NCBI GenBank assembly: GCA_017628675.1
Contig: JAGBYS010000224.1
Location: forward strand, 1 to 5,702
Length of the DNA: 5,702 bases
Reading direction: 5' to 3'
DNA from: Tidjanibacter sp.
Lineage (GTDB): Bacteria; Bacteroidota; Bacteroidia; Bacteroidales; Rikenellaceae
The notes beneath the pieces were generated by a model that did not search any database, was not told the DNA's origin, and saw nothing but the letters and a program-made list of their open reading frames with translations. The position numbers and the translations under genes were made by a program. The number at the start of each line of letters is the position of its first letter. Position 1 is the first letter of the stretch. This document shows positions 1 through 5,204 of this stretch, one piece after another.

Positions 1-1632
1 GATTACGCTCTCTCCCTCGGCAAAGAGTGCCACGATGGTGAGGGTGGGCAGCAGGTCGGGGGTGTGGGTTGCGTCGTAGGAGATGGCCGAGAGCCTTTCG
101 GAGGGTAGGAACTCCACCGATTTTGTGCTCACCTCAAGGCGCGCACCCATAGTGTCGAGGAGCATCAGGAAGACCTCATCTGCTTGTGTGGTGCCGAGGT
201 GTGCCTCGAGGGTGTATCTTTCGGCCCTCTGGTGCCCACTCTGTGCTATGGCGTAGGCGGCGGCAAAGTAGCTTGCCGACGACCAATCGGTGTGGAGCCT
301 TATCTTGGAGGGGATGTAGGGCTCGGGCTCAATGTCAATCCGAAGGGGCTCCTCCTGGCGGAGTGTCACTATGGCGCCAAATTGCTCCATAATCTCGGCC
401 GTTAGCCCAATGTAGGGACGGCTCACCGCATCGTGCACAAGGATATGTGTCATCTCGTCGCGGTCGATGAGCGGCGAGGCCATCATCAGGCCCGAGATTA
501 TCTGCGACGAGCCCACGCCCTCAATCTCCATTTCGCAGGGCAGGGTTGCGCCACGCTCGATGCAGAGTGGGAGGTGGTAATCGTTGTGGGCGATGGTGGC
601 TTCGTAGTCCTCGAGGAGCGTGATGCTCTCCTTGAGGGAGCGCCCCAGGAGCGTGCCACGACCCTCGATGCATACCTTGCCGCTGCGCAGAAGGGTTGCA
701 ACGAGAGGGATGATGAGCCTTGCCAAGAGGGCCGACTCGCCCACATTGAGCACGGTAATCTCTGTGCCCAGGCGCTCGCTTATGGCCTCGTGGCCCACAC
801 CTTCGATTGCAAGGCGCGTAGCCCTGCGGCTCACCTTGGCGCCCAAAGCCTTGGCCATAAGTAGTGCCGAGGTGGTGTCGTCGCACGCGTGTGCGTTATA
901 TATAATAGAGGTACCCTTTGAGAGTGCGGCGGCCAGAATGGCCCTCTGCGCCTCGCTCTTGGAGCAGGGGGGCGTGACGCTCGTGGGCAGAGTGAGCCCA
1001 TCGAGTCCGAAGCCCTCCTTCATTAGGGTGGTGAATTCCGCTTTGGTGGGTTGCCCTGCTGCAGTGACTGTGCCGTGGTCGGGGGCTACATAGGTGTAGG
1101 GTGCGCCACGAAGGAGCGACAGACGGCGCGAGAAGGCACCCTTGGGGCCCATCGCAAAGGCAATAAGTCGCTCGGCGGGCAGGTGGTCGTAGAGTTTCAG
1201 GGGGACCAGAGCCTCGGCAGTGGTGGTGGCGGTGGTCACGATTTTCACGATGTCGGCACCCTTTGCAACGGCCTCCTTGGCCACTCGGAGCAACTCTTCG
1301 AGGGTGGGGGTGTGGTCGTAGTGGTGCGAGAGGATAAGGCGAGTGCCCTTTGTGCGGGCAGCCTCTAAAAGGCTCTCCATAGCCTTGGAGCAGGCGGCCT
1401 TGAGGTCAATATCTACCCCCCACGCTCCACACTCTATTGTCTTGCGGTATATCTCGGCGGAGTCATCGTGGTGGTAGGTGACAATCTCCCTTTGGGCAAT
1501 GCCGATGAGCCCGCCGAGCCCCTCGGCCGAGAGCCCCATAAGGTCGGCACGCAACTCCACCAGAGGCTCGCCCTCAATAAGGCGGCAAGCTCGCTCCGTG
1601 TTGCGCTCTGCTATGCTCAGGCAGTACTCCAT
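1..1632 (-). CDS. aroDA: Bifunctional type I 3-dehydroquinate dehydratase / EPSP synthase (AroD-AroA fusion), 3' end outside window
   Basis: One uninterrupted frame of 544 codons runs from the ATG at 1632 to the left edge. Residues 1-208 look like a type I dehydroquinase (3-dehydroquinate to 3-dehydroshikimate): ELRAD at 26-30, SHHYDHTP at 102-109 with His104 as the likely general acid/base, GADIVK at 125-130 with Lys130 as the Schiff-base lysine, MGPKGAFSR at 161-169, and AAGQ at 191-194. From about 213 it is EPSP synthase (shikimate 3-phosphate plus PEP): SKSEAQR at 224-230 (compare E. coli Lys22, Ser23, Arg27), GESALLAR at 298-305, SSQ at 375-377, SRPYIGLT at 404-411, and TPDLLPT at 524-530 with Asp526 matching catalytic Asp313. 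By comparison with E. coli AroA (427 residues), about 95 C-terminal residues, including the Glu341 region, lie beyond the window. The start follows the stop of the DAHP synthase gene by 13 bases, with a purine-rich AGAGAGGGG directly before the ATG. Domain assignments are strong. Activity of each half is inferred. Confidence 0.9.
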   Translation of the reverse strand, partial: MEYCLSIAERNTERACRLIEGEPLVELRADLMGLSAEGLGGLIGIAQREIVTYHHDDSAEIYRKTIECGAWGVDIDLKAACSKAMESLLEAARTKGTRLILSHHYDHTPTLEELLRVAKEAVAKGADIVKIVTTATTTAEALVPLKLYDHLPAERLIAFAMGPKGAFSRRLSLLRGAPYTYVAPDHGTVTAAGQPTKAEFTTLMKEGFGLDGLTLPTSVTPPCSKSEAQRAILAAALSKGTSIIYNAHACDDTTSALLMAKALGAKVSRRATRLAIEGVGHEAISERLGTEITVLNVGESALLARLIIPLVATLLRSGKVCIEGRGTLLGRSLKESITLLEDYEATIAHNDYHLPLCIERGATLPCEMEIEGVGSSQIISGLMMASPLIDRDEMTHILVHDAVSRPYIGLTAEIMEQFGAIVTLRQEEPLRIDIEPEPYIPSKIRLHTDWSSASYFAAAYAIAQSGHQRAERYTLEAHLGTTQADEVFLMLLDTMGARLEVSTKSVEFLPSERLSAISYDATHTPDLLPTLTIVALFAEGESVI

Positions 1633-1645
1633 CCCCTCTCTGTTT

Positions 1646-2686
1646 TTAGTGCATTATCTTGTTTTGCCTCTCGATACTCTCGATGTGTATGGCCTCCAGA
1701 ATCTGCTCCACGCAGTGGCGACCAAGGCCGAGTGAGTCGGTGCGGGTGAGTACCCTCTCAACTACCTCCTGCCAACGGTTCGACTGGAGAATCGTGAGGT
1801 TGTTGCGCAACTTCAGGTGGCCAATCTCCTCCGAGATCTCCATCCTCTTGGCCAGGAGTGTGAATATCTCCTCGTCGAGTCGGTCGATGGTGGCACGCAG
1901 CGTTTCGAGCTCCTCTTTGCATAGCGAAGCCTCGCCCTCACCATTGCGCCAGACAATCTCGGCCAGCAGTTGCTTGAGTGCTTGTGGTGTTATCTGCTGC
2001 TCGGCATCGCTGAGTGCCCTCTCGGGCCAGGGGTGACACTCAATCATAAGGCCCGAAAAATCAAGGTCGGCAGCTCGTTGAGCCACCTCCAGAAGTCCCT
2101 CGCGATTGCCGCAGATGTGCGAAGGGTCGCAAATCATCGCCAGCGAGGGCATACGGCGTTTCATCTCGAGTGCCATCTGCCAGAGAGGAGTGTTGCGGTA
2201 GCCCGAGGTGGTGTCGTAGCCCGAGAAGCCACGATGAATGAGCCCTATCTGCTCCACGCCACAGCGCACCAGACGCTCCACAGCGCCAATCCATAGCTCT
2301 ATGTCCGAGCCCGCGGGGTTCTTCACCCATACGGGCCCACGGTGTCCCCTGAGTGCCTCGGCAATCTCCTGCACACTGAAGGGGTTGGAACTCGTGCGTG
2401 CACCAATCCACAGCACATCCACACCCGCCCGGAGGGCCTTTTCGGCGTGGGCGGCGGTGGCCACCTCGGTGGCAATGGGTAGTCCTGTGAGCCTCTTGGC
2501 CTCGGCGAGCCACTCGAGAGCAACATCGCCAACGCCCTCAAACGAGCCGGGCTTGGTGCGAGGTTTCCATACTCCCGCACGCATCACATCCACACCCAGA
2601 CTGCTGAGCTGTGTGGCCGCGGAGAGAACCTGCTCCCTGCTCTCGGCCGCACAAGGACCTGCAATTATGATTTTCTTCTTCGACAT
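1646..2686 (-). CDS. aroF: Bifunctional DAHP synthase (type I-beta) / chorismate mutase (AroQ class)
   Basis: 346 residues, complete. Residues 1-245 form the DAHP synthase barrel, which condenses PEP and erythrose 4-phosphate in the first shikimate step. Visible motifs are AGPCAAES (9-16), RAGVWKPRTKPGSFEG (36-51), VLWIGART (91-98), VKNP (121-124), IHRGFS (150-155), DPSH (187-190) and ALSD (224-227). Cys12, His190, Glu216 and Asp227 match the four metal ligands known in the Thermotoga enzyme. The usual N-terminal ACT-like regulatory domain is absent, because the barrel starts within eight residues of the Met. Residues 257-342 are a helical chorismate mutase: LRATIDRLDEEI, Arg264, Arg281, Lys292, Arg304, Ser337 and Gln341 fit the AroQ active site. 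The same catalytic-domain order, with mutase at the C-terminus, is known in Bacteroidales such as Prevotella, where the mutase domain takes part in prephenate feedback. Such regulation here is an inference. It lies 14 bases after mltG, with CGGGAGA just before the ATG. The symbol is the one often used for this family. Confidence 0.95.
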   Translation of the reverse strand: MSKKKIIIAGPCAAESREQVLSAATQLSSLGVDVMRAGVWKPRTKPGSFEGVGDVALEWLAEAKRLTGLPIATEVATAAHAEKALRAGVDVLWIGARTSSNPFSVQEIAEALRGHRGPVWVKNPAGSDIELWIGAVERLVRCGVEQIGLIHRGFSGYDTTSGYRNTPLWQMALEMKRRMPSLAMICDPSHICGNREGLLEVAQRAADLDFSGLMIECHPWPERALSDAEQQITPQALKQLLAEIVWRNGEGEASLCKEELETLRATIDRLDEEIFTLLAKRMEISEEIGHLKLRNNLTILQSNRWQEVVERVLTRTDSLGLGRHCVEQILEAIHIESIERQNKIMH

Positions 2687-2700
2687 TCTCCCGTTTGTGT

Positions 2701-3720
2701 CTATTTGATACCTCGCCTGTTCAGAGCCTCCTGATAGCGCCTTGCGTTGGCCGAGTGCTCGGCATTGGTCGAGGCGAAGTTGTGGGTGCCCGAAAAGTCC
2801 TCCTTGGCGCAGAAGAACAGGTAGTTGTGCTCGGTGTAGTTGAGCACAGCGTCAATGGCCGCAATCGAAGGGATGCAGATGGGGCCCGGGGGCAGACCAC
2901 GGTTTATGTAGGTGTTGTAGGGCGAGGGGTGCTGTATGTGTTTGTTGAGCACCCTCTTGAGTGTGAAGTCGCCAACGGCATACTTGGCCGTGGGGCAAGC
3001 CTGCAGGGGTATGCCACGACGCAGGCGGTTGATGAAGACGCCCGCAATCTTGGGCATCTCGCCCTTATTCTTGGTCTCCTCGTAGATGATGGAGGCGAGC
3101 GTTACGACCTCCACCTTGTTGAGTCCTGTGCGCTGGAGTTTGGCTGTGCGGCTCTCGTTCCAGAAGGCCTTCCACTCGCGATTCATACGATCCGTGAGGG
3201 CCTCGGGCGAGGTGGTCCACCACACCTCATAGGTGTTGGCCACAAAGATGCCGATCAGCTCCTCCTTTTTGAGGCCATACTTCTTGGCGGTCTCGGGGTT
3301 GCTGAGGTGTGCATAGAGCGTCACGCTGTCAGCGGCAAGTTGCTCGGAGAGCTTGCCGGTGAGTTGCTCGAGAGTGCGGGTGTTGTTGATGACGAGCTTC
3401 ACGGGCCTCTGGGCGCCACTCTTCAGAAGTCCCACAATGCCCATCGCGTTGGCTCCCTTGCCAATCATATAGTGTCCGGGCTTGATGTTACGCTCCAGAT
3501 CCTTGTACTCGCCCACCATCTTGATGAGCCCCATCTTCTTGACTCCTGCCTCCTCAAGTGATTCAAGGACAGTGGAGTAGGGGGTGCCTGAGTGGATGAA
3601 GAGTTCCACGGGCTCGCTCACGCAGGAGCCCTTGAGGATTACCACACCGCTGATGCCGACTGCGCCCAAAAGCACAACGAGAAGGAGCACTGCTCGCGAG
3701 AAAAAAGATTTCTTTGCCAT
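2701..3720 (-). CDS. mltG: Endolytic murein transglycosylase MltG (YceG family)
   Basis: 339 residues, close to the 340 of E. coli MltG. The enzyme cleaves nascent peptidoglycan glycan strands in the periplasm and is thought to end strand synthesis. A basic N-terminus (MAKKSFFSRA) and a single hydrophobic segment at about 10-30 give a signal anchor. A small LysM-like region follows at about 36-85. The catalytic domain shows TLASIIYEET (207-216), FINRLRRGIPLQ (229-240), SPYNTYINRGLPPGP (266-280) and a C-terminal GTHNFASTNAEH (311-322). Glu215 aligns with catalytic Glu218 of E. coli. The glutamate two residues earlier is Tyr213 here. The ATG at 3720 is chosen because it begins directly before the membrane anchor and sits downstream of a TAnnTTTG promoter. 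Extending the frame upstream would run through the SRP RNA. It is the first gene of a minus-strand operon leading into aromatic biosynthesis genes. Confidence 0.95.
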   Translation of the reverse strand: MAKKSFFSRAVLLLVVLLGAVGISGVVILKGSCVSEPVELFIHSGTPYSTVLESLEEAGVKKMGLIKMVGEYKDLERNIKPGHYMIGKGANAMGIVGLLKSGAQRPVKLVINNTRTLEQLTGKLSEQLAADSVTLYAHLSNPETAKKYGLKKEELIGIFVANTYEVWWTTSPEALTDRMNREWKAFWNESRTAKLQRTGLNKVEVVTLASIIYEETKNKGEMPKIAGVFINRLRRGIPLQACPTAKYAVGDFTLKRVLNKHIQHPSPYNTYINRGLPPGPICIPSIAAIDAVLNYTEHNYLFFCAKEDFSGTHNFASTNAEHSANARRYQEALNRRGIK

Positions 3721-3734
3721 AAAATTCCAAATTT

Positions 3735-3767
3735 TTTGCAAAAATAATAAAAAATATCGTACATTTG
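3735..3767 (+). promoter_or_regulatory. Bacteroidota-type promoter for the SRP RNA gene
   Basis: A -33 box TTTG at 3735-3738 and a -7 box TACATTTG at 3760-3767 (exact TAnnTTTG) are separated by 21 bases, within the usual spacing of this promoter class. The -7 box ends 6 bases before 3774, which is the first base of the closing stem of the SRP RNA. Promoter and RNA end therefore support each other. It overlaps the -7 element of the divergent mltG promoter. Confidence 0.8.
3739..3746 (-). promoter_or_regulatory. Bacteroidota-type -7 element for the mltG operon
   Basis: Read on the minus strand this is TATTTTTG, an exact match to the TAnnTTTG -7 consensus of Bacteroidota sigma-ABfr promoters. 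Initiation would be expected about 6 bases downstream, near 3732-3733, leaving a leader of only about 12 bases before the mltG ATG. No clear TTTG -33 element is visible upstream on this strand, so the call is moderate. The A/T-rich context raises the chance of a coincidental match. Confidence 0.5.
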
Positions 3768-3773
3768 CACCTC

Positions 3774-3869
3774 GGGTAAGTCTTATACGACCAGCTCCTG
3801 CTGAATCCCCCAGGCTTGGAAGAGAGCAAGGGTAGGTGGTTGTAGCGGTGCGATATAAGTAGCTTACCC
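3774..3869 (+). ncRNA. ffs: Small bacterial signal recognition particle RNA (4.5S-like)
   Basis: This 96-base RNA pairs with Ffh to target membrane and secreted proteins co-translationally. The ends close perfectly: GGGTAAG at 3774-3780 pairs with CTTACCC at 3863-3869. A second 6-bp helix follows, CTTATA at 3782-3787 with TATAAG at 3854-3859. The tip carries the SRP signature: AGGCTTGGAAGAGAGCAAGG at 3812-3831 resembles E. coli AGGUCCGGAAGGAAGCAGCC, with a GGAA tetraloop at 3818-3821 and the internal-loop strand GAGAGCAAGG. Length matches the Alu-less SRP RNA of most Gram-negative bacteria. An exact TAnnTTTG promoter lies upstream and an eight-U tract follows. The mature 3' end may include some of those Us. 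A covariance-model search was not possible here. Confidence 0.9.
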
Positions 3870-3877
3870 TTTTTTTT
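3863..3877 (+). terminator. U-tract terminator of the SRP RNA
   Basis: The 3' arm of the closing stem (CTTACCC, 3863-3869) is followed directly by eight T residues at 3870-3877. The long SRP hairpin plus this U-tract is a plausible intrinsic terminator. The Ts at 3873-3877 also form part of the next palindrome, so the two structures may compete. Confidence 0.65.
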
Positions 3878-3912
3878 ATATATGCCGACCCCAAGGGCGG
3901 CATATATAAAAA
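3873..3912. repeat. 15-bp perfect palindrome with G/C-rich tip
   Basis: Bases 3873-3887 (TTTTTATATATGCCG) are the exact reverse complement of 3898-3912. Inside the loop CCC (3889-3891) can pair with GGG (3895-3897), extending the hairpin to about 18 bp with one bulged A. On neither strand is the hairpin followed by a T-tract, so it is not a classic terminator. It may be a palindromic repeat element, a 3' stabiliser or a protein site. Whether it recurs in the genome cannot be seen from this window. Confidence 0.7.
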
Positions 3913-3916
3913 TGGT

Positions 3917-3958
3917 AATTGAAAATTGACAATTGAAAATTGACAATTTGAAATTAAT
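3917..3958. repeat. A/T-rich heptamer array upstream of yciO
   Basis: Six 7-base units can be read from 3917: AATTGAA, AATTGAC, AATTGAA, AATTGAC, AATTTGA, AATTAAT. The first 28 bases are two identical 14-base copies and the rest is degenerate. The array ends 20 bases before the yciO start and therefore sits in its leader or promoter. A similar 7-base-period array follows yciO. Confidence 0.75.
3919..3950 (+). promoter_or_regulatory. Weak candidate promoter for yciO within the heptamer array
   Basis: ACAATTTG at 3943-3950 keeps only the TTTG half of the TAnnTTTG -7 box, and TTG at 3919-3921 lies 21 bases upstream, the same spacing as the ffs promoter. It would start transcription near 3956, about 22 bases before the yciO ATG. 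The match is poor and the array supplies TTG every seven bases, so this may be chance. Read-through from ffs is the alternative. Confidence 0.22.
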
Positions 3959-3978
3959 AAAAATCACTTCCTAAACCT

Positions 3979-4587
3979 ATGGCAAAACTTGTCAAAATCT
4001 ATCCGCAGAACCCTTCGGAGCGCGAAATCGAAAAAGTGGTTAAGGTGCTCGAGAGTGATGTACTTGTAATCTATCCCACCGACGGTGTCTATGCTTTTGG
4101 CTGCTCGCTCCGTAGCGCAAAGGCCATCGAAAGGCTGCGCACACTGAGCGGCAAGCAGGAGAAACTCTTGTCGATTGTCTGCTCGGATATCTCAATGGTC
4201 GATAAGTTTGCACGCATAGACAACAACCTCTTCAAGATCCTCAAGCGCAACACCCCTGGCCAGTTTACCTTCATCCTCGAGGCCTCGAGCAAGGTGCCCG
4301 ACAAGGCGCTTGGCGGCAGAAAGAGTGTGGGCGTGAGGATTCCCGACAATAATATTCCGCTCGCTATCGTTGAGAGGTTGGGCTTCCCGCTTGCAACAGC
4401 CTCTGTGAAGGATGACGACGATGTGGTGGAGTATGCCACCGACCCCGAGCTGATGGCCGAGCGCTACGATAGGGATGTCGATATGGTTATCGATGGCGGC
4501 TATGGCGGCCTGGGGCCCACAACGCTGGTGGACCTCTTGGGCGACGAGCCCGAGATTTTGCGCGAGGGCGGCGGAGTTGTTAAGTAG
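3979..4587 (+). CDS. yciO: YciO-type Sua5/YciO/YrdC family protein (nucleotide/RNA-binding fold)
   Basis: 202 residues, complete, a usual length for YciO. The family fold is that of TsaC/YrdC, which makes threonylcarbamoyl-AMP for the t6A modification of tRNA. Visible motifs are VIYPTDGVYAFGC (30-42), SGKQEKLLSIVCSD (57-70), TPGQFTFIL (92-100), SVGVRIPD (116-123), ATASVKDDDDVVEYATDPE (139-157) and a C-terminal TTLVDL followed by ILREG. The SVKDDDD segment replaces the Ser-x-Asn region typical of true TsaC, and the TsaC Lys-x-Arg motif is not evident, which points to the YciO branch. Biochemical function of YciO is less settled than that of TsaC, so t6A synthesis should not be assumed. The ATG at 3979 is the first in frame. 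The gene is flanked on both sides by heptamer arrays, and its TAG stop lies inside the downstream one. Confidence 0.85.
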   Translation: MAKLVKIYPQNPSEREIEKVVKVLESDVLVIYPTDGVYAFGCSLRSAKAIERLRTLSGKQEKLLSIVCSDISMVDKFARIDNNLFKILKRNTPGQFTFILEASSKVPDKALGGRKSVGVRIPDNNIPLAIVERLGFPLATASVKDDDDVVEYATDPELMAERYDRDVDMVIDGGYGGLGPTTLVDLLGDEPEILREGGGVVK

Positions 4588-4623
4588 TAAGTAGTAATTA
4601 GTAGAGAGTAAAGAGTAATTAGG
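4582..4623. repeat. Degenerate heptamer array overlapping the yciO stop codon
   Basis: Six 7-base units read from 4582: AAGTAGT, AAGTAGT, AATTAGT, AGAGAGT, AAAGAGT, AATTAGG. The first two are identical and the others diverge, keeping AG at positions 5-6 and T at position 7 except in the last. The yciO stop TAG (4585-4587) is in the first unit, and TAA follows directly in frame, giving tandem stops. The array fills most of the 57-base gap before the DUF4199 gene. No good TAnnTTTG box is seen in that gap. Confidence 0.7.
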
Positions 4624-4644
4624 AAAAAATACCAATTTATATAT

Positions 4645-5193
4645 ATGAACAAAAATTTTTGGTTGGAGGCCCTTAAGGGCGGAACTATCATTGGTCTTGT
4701 GAGTGTCGGTTTTGCGATTCTTAGTCAAACCATTGGGGAGGATAGCACAACACTTCTGAAGATTGTGAACTTCCTCTCGAGCTTCATTGTGATTATGTTG
4801 GCCTTTGGTCTGACGCGCAAGTTCTCGGCCAGCCACACTCTGGAGGTGGGCTTCTCGTTCGGCCGTGGAGTGGGCTTTGTTGTGGCAATGATGCTCTTTG
4901 CGGGCTTCATTCAGGGACTCTACTCGGCCATTATGGCCAAGTTCTTCATTGGCGACGAGCTCCTCGGTGCGGTGGATGAGGTGATGGCCCAGATGCAGGA
5001 TAAGCTCCCCGCCGAGCAGTTCGATAGCACCTACCAGATGATGCGCAAGTCGGTGACCAACCCCTTGATGCTCACCTTCTCGGCTATGTTCTCCAACCTG
5101 CTCTATGGCACATTCTTGGGCTTGTGCGTGTCGATTTTCACACGCCGCAGGGCCGACATTTTCGCCGGTGGCGATAACCAATCGGCACAGTAA
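4645..5193 (+). CDS. DUF4199 family integral membrane protein
   Basis: 182 residues with four hydrophobic segments at about 8-28, 38-57, 74-96 and 141-166. A hydrophilic stretch at 97-140 (GDELLGAVDEVMAQMQDKLP and following) lies between helices 3 and 4, and the tail after TRRR (166-169) is polar, suggesting a cytoplasmic C-terminus. Size, topology and position just before a family 2 glycosyltransferase match DUF4199 proteins of Bacteroidota. Their function is unknown to me. The 11-base gap to the glycosyltransferase start strongly suggests co-transcription and possibly a shared role, for example as a membrane partner of the transferase. The ATG at 4645 follows an A/T-rich stretch without a Shine-Dalgarno sequence, common in this phylum. 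Confidence 0.8.
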   Translation: MNKNFWLEALKGGTIIGLVSVGFAILSQTIGEDSTTLLKIVNFLSSFIVIMLAFGLTRKFSASHTLEVGFSFGRGVGFVVAMMLFAGFIQGLYSAIMAKFFIGDELLGAVDEVMAQMQDKLPAEQFDSTYQMMRKSVTNPLMLTFSAMFSNLLYGTFLGLCVSIFTRRRADIFAGGDNQSAQ

Positions 5194-5204
5194 ACAACGG
5201 AGTT

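Noticed and set aside
433..1093. Plus- and minus-strand frames of 82-157 codons inside the AroD-AroA region
   Set aside because: All overlap the continuous 544-codon AroD-AroA frame, which has conserved active-site motifs throughout.
3076..3084. Possible loss of an MltG catalytic residue (Tyr213 in IIYEET)
   Set aside because: Counting E. coli MltG, catalytic Glu218 is the second glutamate of EKET, which is retained here as Glu215.
2695..3561. Plus-strand open frame of 288 codons opposite mltG
   Set aside because: It is a shadow of the mltG codon bias. The protein has no recognisable motif, while the opposite strand has full MltG motifs.
3774..3869. Riboswitch or 5' leader element for yciO
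   Set aside because: The GGAA tip and the AGAGCAAGG strand fit SRP RNA, and a U-tract ends it about 100 bases before yciO.
3721..3903. N-terminal extension of mltG to 3903
   Set aside because: It would read through the SRP RNA and its promoter, and would bury the signal anchor. The ATG at 3720 gives the normal length.
3917..3958. CRISPR-like repeats
   Set aside because: Units are 7 bases, contiguous and A/T-rich, with no spacers and no cas genes.
4192..5181. Minus-strand frame of 329 codons across yciO and the DUF4199 gene
   Set aside because: It crosses two plus-strand genes, the intergenic array and stop regions, and shows low-complexity His/Glu-rich sequence without family motifs.
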